This document shows, one piece after another, positions 27,724 through 38,215 of a DNA stretch of 64,000 nucleotides (position 1 is its first letter; each line of letters begins with the position of its first letter). The DNA is taken from positions 806,001-870,000 of the forward strand of contig NZ_QWGE01000002.1 in assembly GCF_003576375.1 (NCBI RefSeq), in the 5' to 3' direction. The position numbers were made by a program, and so were the translations under genes. The stretch comes from Pontibacter oryzae. Lineage in GTDB: Bacteria > Bacteroidota > Bacteroidia > Cytophagales > Hymenobacteraceae. The notes below the pieces were generated by a model. That model ran no database searches and had not been told where the DNA came from. It saw only the letters and a list, made by a program, of their open reading frames with translations.

Positions 27724-28494
27724 ATGATGCTAAGTATAAAAAACCTGCACGCAGAGGTTGAGGATAAGAAAATCCTGAAAGGAATTAATCTTGACATTAA
27801 GCCCGGTGAGGTGCATGCCATTATGGGCCCAAACGGCTCGGGTAAAAGTACTTTATCGGCTGTGCTTGCTGGCCGCGAAAACTATACAGTAACCGAAGGC
27901 GAGGTTTTGTTTGAAGATAAGGACCTGCTAGATATGGCGCCAGAAATTCGTGCCCGCGAGGGTCTATTCCTGGCATTCCAGTATCCGGTTGAGATTCCTG
28001 GTGTATCTAATATTAACTTTCTGCGCACCGCTCTAAACGAGATTCGTGAGTACAAAGGCCTGCCCCCAATGGAGGCAAAAGAGTTTTTGCGGCTTACTAA
28101 AGAGAAGCAGAAACTAGTGGAATTTGACGCCAAGCTAATCAACCGTTCACTGAACGAGGGCTTTTCGGGTGGCGAGAAAAAGCGTAACGAAATCCTGCAG
28201 CTTGCCATGCTTGATCCGAAGCTGTCTATACTAGACGAAACGGACTCTGGCCTGGATATAGATGCCCTTCGCATTGTATCCGGAGGTGTTAATAAGCTGC
28301 GCAACGAGCATAATTCCTTTGTGATTATTACACACTACCAACGCCTGCTGGAGTACATTGTACCTGATTTTGTTCATGTGCTCTATGATGGACGTATTGT
28401 AAAATCAGGAACTAAGGAACTGGCACTGGAGCTGGAGGAAAGAGGCTACGACTGGCTGAAAGAATCTTATCCTGCAACCGAAACTGTACATTAA
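27724..28494 (+). CDS. sufC: Fe-S assembly ATPase SufC
   Basis: 256 residues (a second ATG at 27727 may be used). ABC-type ATPase that drives the SufBCD scaffold in the cytoplasm and is not a transporter. Walker A is GPNGSGKST near 38, the signature is [18 protein letters not shown] near 145, Walker B is [12 protein letters not shown], and the switch His lies in [13 protein letters not shown]. Between sufB and sufD, with 8 bases to sufD. Confidence 0.97.
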   Translation: MMLSIKNLHAEVEDKKILKGINLDIKPGEVHAIMGPNGSGKSTLSAVLAGRENYTVTEGEVLFEDKDLLDMAPEIRAREGLFLAFQYPVEIPGVSNINFLRTALNEIREYKGLPPMEAKEFLRLTKEKQKLVEFDAKLINRSLNEGFSGGEKKRNEILQLAMLDPKLSILDETDSGLDIDALRIVSGGVNKLRNEHNSFVIITHYQRLLEYIVPDFVHVLYDGRIVKSGTKELALELEERGYDWLKESYPATETVH

Positions 28495-28502
28495 GAGCAC
28501 AC

Positions 28503-29849
28503 ATGGTTAACCAACATTCTATTCCACTGTATCAGGCGCTTTTGCAAGCGTATGAGGAGCGTTTCTCTGGAAGCCGCGCAAGCGAGCCTGATGCTATACA
28601 TAAACTAAGACAAAACGCATTTCATACTTTTCAGGAACTGGGCTTCCCTACTACCAAAGTGGAAGACTGGAAGTATACGAACGTTATCCCGTTCCTGAGA
28701 GAAAACTATACTTTAAGCACTACACCACAGGCAACGGCCACAGAGCTGGAGCAAGCCCATCAGGCAGCCGCTATTCCTGGCATGGATTGCTATACTTTGG
28801 TGCTGCACAACGGGCAATTACAACCCGCAGTAGATACTAATCAGCTTCCGGCTTTTTTAAAAGTTATCTCCATTGAGGAGGCCATGCAGGAACCGTCTTT
28901 TCAAAAGCATTTCGGAAAGATAGTCGATGCAGGTAAGCATCATTTTGCAGCCCTGAATACTGCCATGTTCACTGGCGGTTTGTTTTTAGAGATAGACGCA
29001 AACAGCCACCTGGATAAACCATTACACATTATCCATACTTACTCCTCGGCAGATAACCTTTTCACGCAGCCCCGCAACCTGTTTGTGGTTAACCGCAGCG
29101 CATCGCTAAGTATAATAGAATCGGTTGTTGCCCCGGGCAATGGCGCTACTGTTTTTGTGAATGGCCTGACAGAGGTGGCTGTTGCTGAGAATGCGAACGT
29201 GCAACATTACACTTTACAAACGGCAAACGAGCAGCTCAGGAACCTGCACCATACCGAAGTAAGCCAAAAGCGCGATAGTGTGTACAGCGGTTATACATTC
29301 TCACTGCCTTCCGCACAGTTGCTGCGCAATAACCTGCATATCAACCTAGATGACGAACACACCGAAACACATTTATACGGCTTGTACCTGGCAAACAGCA
29401 AACAACTGGTAGACAACCATACGTTTATGAACCACCGTTTTGCCAACTGCGAGAGCAACGAAGTATATAAAGGTGTGTTGCTGGATAATGCTGTCGGCGT
29501 GTTCAACGGTAAGGTATATGTGCATCAGGATGCTCAGAAAACGAATGCCTTTCAGCAGAACAACAACCTACTACTAAGTCCTAAGGCGGTTATCAACTCC
29601 AAACCACAGCTCGAGATTTTTGCGGATGACGTGAAGTGTAGCCACGGCACAACGATCGGTCAGCTTAGCCAGGAAGCAATGTTCTACCTGCAGTCGAGAG
29701 GTATTGGCGAGGATGCGGCGCGTGCCATGCTGGTTACTGCCTTTGCTTTTGATGTAACGGAAAACATTCGCATTCCAGCTCTGGAAGAACACATCAATAA
29801 ACTCATCACACAGCATATTCCTGCCAAGCAGGAGCTGGTTAACGTATAA
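28503..29849 (+). CDS. sufD: Fe-S cluster assembly protein SufD
   Basis: 448 residues. Paralogue of SufB that completes the SufBC2D scaffold. The N-terminal helical domain has KVEDWKYTNV, typical of SufD. The beta-helix core carries the conserved end: NNNLLLSPKAVINSKPQLEI, then FADDVKCSHGTTIGQL with its His, then YLQSRGIGEDAARAMLV. It lacks the SufB cysteines, as expected. Four bases separate it from sufS. Confidence 0.96.
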   Translation: MVNQHSIPLYQALLQAYEERFSGSRASEPDAIHKLRQNAFHTFQELGFPTTKVEDWKYTNVIPFLRENYTLSTTPQATATELEQAHQAAAIPGMDCYTLVLHNGQLQPAVDTNQLPAFLKVISIEEAMQEPSFQKHFGKIVDAGKHHFAALNTAMFTGGLFLEIDANSHLDKPLHIIHTYSSADNLFTQPRNLFVVNRSASLSIIESVVAPGNGATVFVNGLTEVAVAENANVQHYTLQTANEQLRNLHHTEVSQKRDSVYSGYTFSLPSAQLLRNNLHINLDDEHTETHLYGLYLANSKQLVDNHTFMNHRFANCESNEVYKGVLLDNAVGVFNGKVYVHQDAQKTNAFQQNNNLLLSPKAVINSKPQLEIFADDVKCSHGTTIGQLSQEAMFYLQSRGIGEDAARAMLVTAFAFDVTENIRIPALEEHINKLITQHIPAKQELVNV

Positions 29850-29853
29850 AATC

Positions 29854-31104
29854 ATGTCTGGCAACTCTACCATTTCAACAACCCGGAAGCTGGATGTGCA
29901 GCAGCTCCGCCAGGACTTTCCCATACTTCAGACCGAAGTATACGGCAAGCCACTGGTGTACCTGGATAACGCTGCCACCACCCAAAAACCGTTGGCCGTG
30001 ATAGAGGCCATGAACGATTATTATACTTCTAGCAACAGCAATATCCATCGGGGTGTGCATTACCTCAGCCAAAAAGCCACCTCAGAGTATGAGATTGTGC
30101 GCCAGAAAGTGCAGCGCTTCATCAATGCGGAGCACCTGCATGAGGTTATCTTCACGAAAGGCACCACGGAAAGTATAAACCTGGTTGCCAATTGCTTTAA
30201 CCGGAAGTTCCTGAAACCCGGCGACAGCATACTTATCTCAGCCATGGAGCACCACTCCAACATTGTGCCTTGGCAAATGGCCTGTGAAGCACATGGGGCA
30301 ACGCTGCGGGTTATACCTATGAATGAGAAAGGCGAATTGCAAATGGATGCCTTTACTGACATGCTGGATGAAACGGTAAAGCTTATTTCGCTAACTTATG
30401 TTTCTAACACCCTTGGCACAATAAACCCTGTCCGAGAAGTAATTGAGCAGGCGCATGCTCAGGACATACCGGTGCTGATTGATGCCGCGCAGGCTGTGCA
30501 GCATATTCCGCTGGATGTGCAGGATCTGGATGCTGATTTCGTGGCTTTCTCCGGGCACAAAATGTGTGGGCCAACAGGCATTGGCGTGCTGTACGGAAAA
30601 GAAAAATGGCTCGACCAGATGCCGCCCTACCAGGGTGGAGGCGACATGATTAAGACTGTTTCCTTTGAGAAAACAACATATAACGAGCTGCCGCTGAAGT
30701 TTGAGGCCGGAACCCCAGCCATTGCCGAAGGTATAGGGTTAGGCGTTGCCATAGATTACCTGGAGCAGCTTGGCCTTCAGAACATTTACGACACCGAGCA
30801 TGCCTTACTGACCTATGCCACAAATGCTTTAAGGCAAATAGATGGGATTCGATTTATAGGCCAGGCTGCGCAAAAATCAGCTTCTATCTCTTTCTTAATC
30901 AATGATATTCACCCGTTTGACATAGGCGAGATCCTGGATAAGCAAGGCGTTGCTGTGCGCACAGGGCACCACTGCACTGAACCGATCATGAACTTCTTTG
31001 GCATACCCGGCACAGTACGCGCCTCACTGGCTTTTTACAACACAACCGAAGAGATTGATAAACTGGTGGCCGCTACTAAAAAGGCTGCTATGATGTTAGG
31101 CTAA
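29854..31104 (+). CDS. sufS: Cysteine desulfurase SufS
   Basis: 416 residues. PLP enzyme that takes sulfur from cysteine as a persulfide. The PLP lysine is in AFSGHKMCGPTGIGVLYGK near 230. The persulfide Cys sits in RTGHHCTEPIMNFF near 370. YLDNAATTQKP and NIHRGVHYLSQ near the start mark the group II (SufS) type, which needs SufE as acceptor. sufE follows directly, in keeping with that. Confidence 0.97.
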   Translation: MSGNSTISTTRKLDVQQLRQDFPILQTEVYGKPLVYLDNAATTQKPLAVIEAMNDYYTSSNSNIHRGVHYLSQKATSEYEIVRQKVQRFINAEHLHEVIFTKGTTESINLVANCFNRKFLKPGDSILISAMEHHSNIVPWQMACEAHGATLRVIPMNEKGELQMDAFTDMLDETVKLISLTYVSNTLGTINPVREVIEQAHAQDIPVLIDAAQAVQHIPLDVQDLDADFVAFSGHKMCGPTGIGVLYGKEKWLDQMPPYQGGGDMIKTVSFEKTTYNELPLKFEAGTPAIAEGIGLGVAIDYLEQLGLQNIYDTEHALLTYATNALRQIDGIRFIGQAAQKSASISFLINDIHPFDIGEILDKQGVAVRTGHHCTEPIMNFFGIPGTVRASLAFYNTTEEIDKLVAATKKAAMMLG

Positions 31105-31114
31105 CACAAAACGC

Positions 31115-31540
31115 ATGACGATAAACGAGCAACAAGACCTCATCATTGAAGATTTTGAGCTGTTTGATGATTGGATGGACAAGTATGAATACATCATCCA
31201 GCTTGGCAAAGAGCTTCCTTTGATTGATGATAAGTATAAAATCGATGACAATCTGATAAAAGGATGCCAGTCTAAAGTATGGCTGCATGCCGAGCTGAAA
31301 GATGGGCTGTTACATTTCACCGCCGACAGCGATGCACTCATCACAAAGGGCCTGGTAAGTATGGTTATTCAGGTTTTATCCGGCCAACAGCCAAAAGATA
31401 TTGCTGACGCAGAGATCTATTTTATAGATAAAATCGGTTTACAAAGTCACCTCTCTCCCACCCGTTCCAATGGCCTGCTTTCAATGCTGAAGCAGATAAA
31501 GTTATACGCCGTTGCTTATCAGGCAAAATCATTGCAATAA
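31115..31540 (+). CDS. sufE: Sulfur acceptor SufE
   Basis: 141 residues. It receives the persulfide from SufS and delivers it to SufB. The acceptor Cys lies in LIKGCQSKVWLHAEL near residue 52, and the C-terminal IGLQSHLSPTRSNGLLSMLK is the family signature. It is 10 bases after sufS. Confidence 0.95.
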   Translation: MTINEQQDLIIEDFELFDDWMDKYEYIIQLGKELPLIDDKYKIDDNLIKGCQSKVWLHAELKDGLLHFTADSDALITKGLVSMVIQVLSGQQPKDIADAEIYFIDKIGLQSHLSPTRSNGLLSMLKQIKLYAVAYQAKSLQ

Positions 31541-31552
31541 AATATTCCTACC

Positions 31553-31864
31553 ATGACATCAGCAGAAATAAGAGATAAAGTAGAAGATGCCCTCCGCACC
31601 GTGCACGATCCCGAGATACCTGTAAATATCTTTGACCTTGGATTAGTGTATGAGATAGATGTACAAGACGGAAACAAAGTGCGCGTAACCATGACGCTTA
31701 CTGCACCCGCCTGCCCAGTCGCCGATGACATCATGTTTGAAGTGCAGCAGAAACTAGAGGCCATAGAAGGCGTAGAAGATGCCTATGTCATGTTAACTTT
31801 CGACCCGCCCTGGAACCGCGACATGATGAGCGAAGAGGCAAAGCTTGAACTAGGCTTTTTATAA
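31553..31864 (+). CDS. sufT: SufT/MIP18-type Fe-S maturation protein (DUF59)
   Basis: 103 residues forming a single MIP18-like domain. VHDPEIPVNIFDLGLVYEID and the Cys in MTLTAPACPVADDIM match SufT/PaaD-like proteins that help deliver Fe-S clusters to target proteins. It is the last gene of a seven-gene suf operon (A-B-C-D-S-E-T). The symbol rests on position as well as sequence. Confidence 0.9.
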   Translation: MTSAEIRDKVEDALRTVHDPEIPVNIFDLGLVYEIDVQDGNKVRVTMTLTAPACPVADDIMFEVQQKLEAIEGVEDAYVMLTFDPPWNRDMMSEEAKLELGFL

Positions 31865-31993
31865 AATTTATACTTTTTGATGTACCAGAAAGAAAGTGTA
31901 ACCCAAACTTCAGAAAATCTGTTGTTATTACTATTGCCTGAGCATCGAATCTGATCAGGCTTGATTAAAATTCAAAAACAAAAAATAAAACTG

Positions 31994-32407
31994 ATGAAAA
32001 GAAAAGCAACAGCCGTGTGGCAAGGTACCGGTAAAGACGGAAAAGGACAGTTAAGCACGCAAAGTGGCGTTTTAGAGCAAACCCAATATTCTTACAAGTC
32101 CCGTTTTGAAGAGGGCAAAGGCACAAACCCTGAAGAACTCATAGCGGCGGCACACTCAGGTTGTTTTACCATGAAACTGAGTTTTAACCTAACAGAGGCG
32201 GGTTTCACACCCGATAAGCTCGAAACAAACTGCACGATCACCCTGGATAATGGCAGCATCACTAAATCCGAACTAGAAGTGAAAGCCCAGGTGCCAGGCA
32301 TCGATGAGGCTAAATTTAAAGAGCTGTTGCAAGATGCCGAGAAAAACTGCCCGGTTTCTAAGCTTCTTAATACGGATATAAGCTCAAGCTATACCTTAAA
32401 TCAATAG
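31994..32407 (+). CDS. OsmC/Ohr-family peroxiredoxin
   Basis: 137 residues from the ATG at 31994 (MKRKATAVWQGTGKDGKG); an upstream TTG in frame adds residues unlike the family. The two redox cysteines are in AAHSGCFTMKLSF near residue 55 and in EKNCPVSKLL near 120, the usual OsmC spacing. It reduces organic hydroperoxides. The body resembles OsmC more than Ohr. A separate transcript from the suf operon is likely because 129 bases lie between them. Confidence 0.9.
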   Translation: MKRKATAVWQGTGKDGKGQLSTQSGVLEQTQYSYKSRFEEGKGTNPEELIAAAHSGCFTMKLSFNLTEAGFTPDKLETNCTITLDNGSITKSELEVKAQVPGIDEAKFKELLQDAEKNCPVSKLLNTDISSSYTLNQ

Positions 32408-32417
32408 CTCCTTAGAG

Positions 32418-32473
32418 TTACTGGAAACATAAAAGCCACCTTTATTTTAGGGTGGCTTTTATGTTTCCAGTAA
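32418..32473. terminator. Bidirectional terminator, 23-base perfect stem
   Basis: The left arm runs 32418-32440 and the right arm 32451-32473, with loop TTTATTTTAG. It lies between the convergent OsmC and sensor-kinase genes. The stem carries AAAAGCCACC / GGTGGCTTTT at its top. Confidence 0.85.
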
Positions 32474-32520
32474 GAATGTTGTACAGGCTAAAATTGAAAT
32501 AGTCTGGCTATAATCCTGAA

Positions 32521-35500
32521 CTATTCATTCCGGAAGTACAATTTAAAGGTCGTACCTTGGGCTTCGGTGCTCTCGACCTGAATTTTACCGTTAGCATTAT
32601 CAATCATGCGTTTAACTATGTATAGCCCCATACCTGTGCCATCCACATGCGAGTGGAACCGCTTAAACAAAGTAAACATCTTCGATAGATTATCCTCACT
32701 CATTCCCAAGCCATTATCCGTAACAGTTAGCAGAATATAGCCATCAACCTTCTTAGTGGAAACGCTGATCTCTGGTTTGCGTTCCGGTGATTTATATTTC
32801 AGGGCGTTGCTCACCAGGTTATGAAGTATACTGTAAAGGTTTTTTCGTGAGAATTGAACTGTGTCTGCCCCATCAAAATCAATCAATAAGTTAGCCCCCT
32901 CTTGCACTACCTGCTTCTGAAAGGTAGACATTACGTCGTCCATTACCTCCTTAAAACTGATTGACTCAGGCTCTCCATCCACGTCGCGCTGGATTTTGGC
33001 TATGTCTGTTAGGTCTTTGATCACATTTTTAAACCTGTAAATAGAGTCTTTGAGCATATCGAAGACAGGCTGCACAGGCTCTCCCGGAATAGTGCCTGCA
33101 TCGGCAATCTGCTTTTCCAGCAGCAATAGTAAGCCCTCAATGTTTGCCACAGGAGATTTCAGGTCGTGAGAGGCAGTATACACAAACGTGTCCAAGTCAG
33201 CAATTACACGCAACAGGTGGTCGTTGGTGTGCTGTAGCTGCTCTTCGGTTTCTTTTAGGTTTGAGATATCAATAAACGACCCAAGTATGCGGTATGGAAT
33301 TTTATACTCGTTGTGCATAATATAAGCACGGTTTGAGACGTAGGCATAACTACCGTCTTTCTTTTCAAACCTGTATTCATCAGCCCACTGGTCCTTTCCG
33401 TAGTTTATAGCTTGGTTTATACCTTTCACCACCCTATCACGGTCTTGGGGGTGTACTTTCTCGAACCAACCGCTTACACCTTCACCTAAACCGCCAACCT
33501 CGTACCCTAACATAGATTTAAGCGTGTCGCTCCACCATATCTCATTAGAAACAAGATTCCAGTCCCAGACTACATCATTGGTTGCCATAGACACCAATCG
33601 GAAACGCTCTTCGCTGGCGCCAAGCTCCTGCGTGCGGATAGCTACGCGTTTTTCGAGCTCATTATTCAGCTTTATCAGGTTTTCCTCTGCCTTCTTTAAG
33701 TCTTCATACGCCTCGATGATCTTGTCCTCGCTCTCCTTCTTCTCTGTAACATCAGCCATTGTAACTGTTAGACCATCGCCCATTTTAACGGCTACAATCT
33801 CATACCAAAGCTTCTGTTCGTTAATCTCAAGGGTTTGCTCCAGGTGCAGCGGTACTCCAACCTCAACAACTTTAACAAATTTGTTAAAAAGCCCGCTTTT
33901 CTTTAGAACCGGCAGTTGCTCCAATACGCTCCGGTGAAGCAGTTCGGCATGCGAGGCGCCTGCAAGTTCTTCTGCACGGTTGTTTAGTAAGGTCCATTTA
34001 AAATCAACAATCTCCCGTTTTTCATTGCGTTGCGCCTGAAACGCCATAATGCTGCTTAAGGAACTATTGAGCACGCCTTGCACTACATTGCTTAGGTTTT
34101 TCAGAGTGGTTACATCCACAAAACTCACCACTACACCATCTTTGTTACCATTGTGTTTCAGGTATGGCAGAATGCGCATGAGGTAATATTTACCGTCCTG
34201 GGTTTCTACTTCCTGCTCAATTTCATCTGATGAGTTGTTAACGTGCTGTATGTTTTCGATTAAGCGTGAGTATTTCAGGTTATGGGAGAGGTGGTGAATC
34301 GGTCTGCCCACATCTCCATCCATAATGTTGATCAGGTTCTCAATGGAAGGCGTGAATTTACGGATTACCAGGTTGTGGTCCACGAATAGCTGCCCTACAT
34401 TGGAGCTACGGATATAGTTATCGAGATCCTCATTCAGCTCCTGCAATTCCTTTATCTTGAGCTGGTGCTCGGAGTTAACAGTGTGCAGTTCCTCATTTAA
34501 TGACTGCATCTCCTCGTTAGAGCTCTGTAGCTCCTCGTTGCTCGACATCAGTTCCTCGTTACTGGATTGCAGTTCCTCGTTAGAGGTGCTCAGGTCCTGC
34601 ACGGTAAGCTGTAAACTATCGCGGGCCTCGTTAAGCTCTAACTCAAGTGCAGTAAGTTGCTTATAATAATCCGAGTCCGACATCGTCATAATGTCTGAAA
34701 CTCTTGGTAATGGGTTCACCTCGCCTACTTCCTGCAACAAAACAAGTATTACCCGCGCTGGCCCATCCTCTGTTGTGACCGGCCGGATTGATACATGGAT
34801 TAATTGCTCTTTGCCGTCAATCTTCACAGCCACTTGGCGGGCAATTACTTTGGTGTCCTGCTTTAGTGCCTTCCGGATGCCTACACTTAACGTTACGGCA
34901 AGTTCTTCAGGAACCATTTTGATCAGGTTAAAATGCAAGCGCTTATCCGGGAATTTAAGGAAGCGGTTTATATCCCCGATGCCATGCAGCAATTGATAGC
35001 TTTCATCTACATACAACGCTGTAACTTTAAAGTCCTCGGAAACAGCATCCATAAACGCATTGTTGTAACGGGCCGTTTGTTGATTTGAAAAGTCCTTAAG
35101 CGAACTGCTTTGCAATGTGGTAGAAGTATAATTTCGCGCCCCATAAGACGACTGTGTACCTCTCCCTTCTTTAATTTTGCGATACAGTTTCCATTTACGG
35201 TCTTCCTCAATAAAAAATGACTTCACCTCTCCGATATGCTCACTAGGCCCGAGTAGCAGGTAGCCTTGCAAATTGAGCGCATACGGGAAAAGCCCCAACA
35301 CCTTGTTCTGCAAACTAGAGTTGAGATAAATGAGCATATTCCTGCAGGTAATGAGGTCAATTTTGCTGAAAGGCGGATCCTTTTGCAAATCGTGCTGCGC
35401 AAATATCACTAGTTTGCGCACATCCTCGTTTATAATGTAGTTGCTACCCTTTATATGGAAAAACTTGCGAATCCGTTCATCAGACACATCCTTTTCAATA

Positions 35501-36624
35501 GTGGATGGGTACATTCCCTTTGATGCCTGAGAAATAGCCTGTTGATCGATATCGGTGGCGAAGAGCTTTATATTAGGCTCTCTGCCTAACTTTTCGAAGG
35601 CCTCCATAAACAGTATAGCCAAGGAGTATACTTCTTCGCCAGTACTACATGCCGTTACCCATACCTTTATAGTTTCATCCTCAGACTTTCTGGCAACAAT
35701 CTTGGGGATAACCTCTTTTTCCAGCAATTCAAATGCTTCCGGATCCCTGAAAAACTTTGTAACATTAATGAAAAACTCCTGGCAAAGCTGCTTTATCTCA
35801 CCCGGGTGCTCGTGCAGGTAGGTGAGGTATTCGCTAAGGGTTTCAATGCCCATCGTATCCATGCGCTTCCTAACCCGGCGATTAATGGTGGCTTGCTTAT
35901 AATTGGTAAAATCTGTTTGTGTGTGGGTGCAGATAAGGTCTAATATTTCTTGCAGCACAACCTCATCGTTGCTGTTAGTACGCTGTTCAATAAGGTTTAC
36001 CACCAATGGAATTTTACGAGTATATTCAATAATCTCCTCTGGCATATCGGCCGGGGGAAGCACATAGTCAACAAAGCCTTTATCAATGGCGCTGCGCGGC
36101 ATGCCATCGAATTTTGCTGTGCCGGGGTCCTGAACCACGACCATGCCACCTGCTTCTTTAATGGCTTTTACACCTTTGGTGCCATCAGTTCCTGTACCCG
36201 ATAGCACCACGCCAATAGCATACTGGCCACGGTCTTTAGCCATGGACGAAAAGAACAGGTCTATCGCAAAATTTGGCTCGCGGCTTCTTGTTTTATCGGC
36301 TAAGCGCAGGCGCCCATGCTCAAGTGTAAGCTGTTTGCCGCTAGGCAATACATACACACAGTTTGGCTTGGTGAACATTTTGTCTTCTGCCTCTTGCACC
36401 TGCATGCTGGTGTGCTTTTTCAGGAGCTCAGCCATCAAACTCTTATGATCCGGCGAAAGGTGCTGGATAATAACAAATGAGAAGCTGGAGTTGCTTGGGA
36501 AATGGTCAAAAAGATCATGAATGGCCTCCAGGCCTCCGGCAGACGCTCCAATACCCACCAGGTAATGATCGGTTGGGTTTAATTTCTTGGCAGGGTTAGG
36601 CACAGGCAAATTTTTATTCGTCAT
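32521..36624 (-). CDS. CheB-CheR-PAS-histidine kinase fusion protein
   Basis: 1367 residues. Order: CheB methylesterase (about 20-195; catalytic Ser in GIGASAGGLEAI, His in IQHLSPDH, Asp in SGTGTDGTKG); CheR methyltransferase (about 215-490; FFRDPEAFELLE, SAM loop ACSTGEEVYSLA, DLITCRNMLIY); a heptad coiled coil (about 665-715) of repeated SSNEEL units; three PAS domains (about 745-1150); HisKA with His near 1152 in YTASHDLKSP; HATPase to the end (DNGLGMSEDNL, GTGMGLYIVKRM). No transmembrane segment, no receiver domain. It starts 37 bases after the phytochrome gene, which itself lacks a kinase, so it is the probable output partner. No chemoreceptor gene is present. Confidence 0.92.
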   Translation of the reverse strand: MTNKNLPVPNPAKKLNPTDHYLVGIGASAGGLEAIHDLFDHFPSNSSFSFVIIQHLSPDHKSLMAELLKKHTSMQVQEAEDKMFTKPNCVYVLPSGKQLTLEHGRLRLADKTRSREPNFAIDLFFSSMAKDRGQYAIGVVLSGTGTDGTKGVKAIKEAGGMVVVQDPGTAKFDGMPRSAIDKGFVDYVLPPADMPEEIIEYTRKIPLVVNLIEQRTNSNDEVVLQEILDLICTHTQTDFTNYKQATINRRVRKRMDTMGIETLSEYLTYLHEHPGEIKQLCQEFFINVTKFFRDPEAFELLEKEVIPKIVARKSEDETIKVWVTACSTGEEVYSLAILFMEAFEKLGREPNIKLFATDIDQQAISQASKGMYPSTIEKDVSDERIRKFFHIKGSNYIINEDVRKLVIFAQHDLQKDPPFSKIDLITCRNMLIYLNSSLQNKVLGLFPYALNLQGYLLLGPSEHIGEVKSFFIEEDRKWKLYRKIKEGRGTQSSYGARNYTSTTLQSSSLKDFSNQQTARYNNAFMDAVSEDFKVTALYVDESYQLLHGIGDINRFLKFPDKRLHFNLIKMVPEELAVTLSVGIRKALKQDTKVIARQVAVKIDGKEQLIHVSIRPVTTEDGPARVILVLLQEVGEVNPLPRVSDIMTMSDSDYYKQLTALELELNEARDSLQLTVQDLSTSNEELQSSNEELMSSNEELQSSNEEMQSLNEELHTVNSEHQLKIKELQELNEDLDNYIRSSNVGQLFVDHNLVIRKFTPSIENLINIMDGDVGRPIHHLSHNLKYSRLIENIQHVNNSSDEIEQEVETQDGKYYLMRILPYLKHNGNKDGVVVSFVDVTTLKNLSNVVQGVLNSSLSSIMAFQAQRNEKREIVDFKWTLLNNRAEELAGASHAELLHRSVLEQLPVLKKSGLFNKFVKVVEVGVPLHLEQTLEINEQKLWYEIVAVKMGDGLTVTMADVTEKKESEDKIIEAYEDLKKAEENLIKLNNELEKRVAIRTQELGASEERFRLVSMATNDVVWDWNLVSNEIWWSDTLKSMLGYEVGGLGEGVSGWFEKVHPQDRDRVVKGINQAINYGKDQWADEYRFEKKDGSYAYVSNRAYIMHNEYKIPYRILGSFIDISNLKETEEQLQHTNDHLLRVIADLDTFVYTASHDLKSPVANIEGLLLLLEKQIADAGTIPGEPVQPVFDMLKDSIYRFKNVIKDLTDIAKIQRDVDGEPESISFKEVMDDVMSTFQKQVVQEGANLLIDFDGADTVQFSRKNLYSILHNLVSNALKYKSPERKPEISVSTKKVDGYILLTVTDNGLGMSEDNLSKMFTLFKRFHSHVDGTGMGLYIVKRMIDNANGKIQVESTEAQGTTFKLYFRNE

Positions 36625-36661
36625 TATAAGCTAGCAACGTCCAATAGGCAGACCGGCACGA

Positions 36662-38215
36662 TTAATATTTCTCTTTGAGGATTTTTTCCAAAACAGCGCT
36701 TCGTAAAACTGCAGCGGCCTCCAACTCTTCGTCTTCCCAGGGCAATGCTGTGAACTTCACGGTTTCCTGGTAACTGGCAAAGGAGTTTCTTGGGTGATAG
36801 GATTTGCCATCGGCTTCTATTTGGATAGCATCGTTTGGATTGCCTCCCCATGTTACAGTCTGCAGCACTTCCGGTCTAAACCCAAAGACATACTCGCCGT
36901 GCTCAGCATGAATCGGCAATGCTATTAAGCCGCTCGCTACATCCTTGTAAGCTTTGCTCTGCACGTATTCTGCAGCGAGCGAATTTGTTGCGATAACCTG
37001 TTCTGATTTATTACGTCGCAGCCAAGACGCCAGCTCCTTCAGTTCCTGCTTGCTCGGCGTTGAGCCAATAGTAACGATATTGCCTTCATAAAGCACAGCT
37101 GCACCTGTAACAGAAAGCAGATCCATGATGGTAGTACTGCCGCTTAGCAGGCCATCTATGAAACCGGCTTGGTTATAGAGTTGCTCTAACAGATGGGCAT
37201 GCACCCCACGAAGCTGAGCCCGCAACAATATACCTTTCTCCTTTTCTTTCCCGGAGATTTGAGCAGATAAGATACCGGCCAATAACTCCATGGCTGAGCG
37301 CTCCTCGTAGTCAGGGTTTTTAGCAGTTTTATGATGGCATGAAATCAGCCCCCAAAGCTTGTTATCCACTATAAGCGGCAACGACATAGAGGCTGTGATT
37401 TTTAAGTTTGCAAGGTATTCCAGGTGCACGACCGCCACACTTCTTAGGTTACAGTCCGATAGATCGGTGAATCGCTGCGTTACTGGGTTCACAATCGGAA
37501 TCAGCCCAACAGGCGTGTATTCACGGGTCGGTATAAGCCTGTAAGGGTTTCTATAGTATAAATCGCGGGCTTGGCGAGGCACATCAGATGCAGGAAACCG
37601 CAAATCCATATAATCGTCCATATCGTCCTCTTTAGCCTGTGCGATCACGATACCGTTCCATGTTGGATCAAACTGATATACCAGAACCCTGTCAAAGCCG
37701 CTTAGGTGCTTTAGCTCGACAGCTGCTAACTGGGCAGCCTCTGATGTATCCGCAGCCTGTTTTAGCAAGTTTGTAATGTACTTGATGTGCTGGTATAGCC
37801 CTGCGAATGATTTTTTAGTTGCCTCAACATTAGGCTCTAACTCTATCAATATATACTCTTCCTTAGGATGCACTAAGGCCATAAAGGCCTTGGCCTCTCC
37901 TGACACCTGAAAAGTAAGGTCGAAAGGAATCTTTACGTGATGCTGCTGGCGCTCCATTTTTGATAGCAGCTCCTTAAACTGCTTGGCAGAAATAAAATCC
38001 GAGAGAGGCTTCTCTAACAGTTCATCAATCGGCATTTTCAGGTAATGCGCTACGTTTTCACTTGCTTGCGCTATCTGTAAGTCGTTTTTACCTACTACAA
38101 GCAGCGCACCATGTGGCTGTATAAGATTTACCAGATGGAGAGGAATGCTTCCGCAAAAGTCAGAATCGTAGTTTTTATCTAAATTAACGTTTATTGGTGC
38201 TGCCTTATTTTCCAT
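36662..38215 (-). CDS. Bacteriophytochrome photosensory module without output domain
   Basis: 517 residues with PAS-GAF-PHY order. The biliverdin-attachment Cys is Cys21 (DFCGSIPLHLVNLIQPHGAL), placed as in bacteriophytochromes. The GAF domain has LRFPASDVPRQARDLYY near 205 (the PASDIP motif) and a conserved His in VVHLEYLANLKITASMS. The PHY tongue has PRNSF near 477. The protein stops at a helix after PHY; the usual histidine kinase is missing. It should sense red/far-red light. The next gene encodes a large soluble kinase and the pair shares a promoter. No BphO-type heme oxygenase is adjacent. Confidence 0.92.
   Translation of the reverse strand: MENKAAPINVNLDKNYDSDFCGSIPLHLVNLIQPHGALLVVGKNDLQIAQASENVAHYLKMPIDELLEKPLSDFISAKQFKELLSKMERQQHHVKIPFDLTFQVSGEAKAFMALVHPKEEYILIELEPNVEATKKSFAGLYQHIKYITNLLKQAADTSEAAQLAAVELKHLSGFDRVLVYQFDPTWNGIVIAQAKEDDMDDYMDLRFPASDVPRQARDLYYRNPYRLIPTREYTPVGLIPIVNPVTQRFTDLSDCNLRSVAVVHLEYLANLKITASMSLPLIVDNKLWGLISCHHKTAKNPDYEERSAMELLAGILSAQISGKEKEKGILLRAQLRGVHAHLLEQLYNQAGFIDGLLSGSTTIMDLLSVTGAAVLYEGNIVTIGSTPSKQELKELASWLRRNKSEQVIATNSLAAEYVQSKAYKDVASGLIALPIHAEHGEYVFGFRPEVLQTVTWGGNPNDAIQIEADGKSYHPRNSFASYQETVKFTALPWEDEELEAAAVLRSAVLEKILKEKY

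Noticed and set aside
34490..34640. Tandem DNA repeat in the CheB-CheR kinase gene
   Set aside because: It is the coding sequence of a heptad coiled coil (SSNEEL units), a normal part of this protein type, not an independent repeat element.
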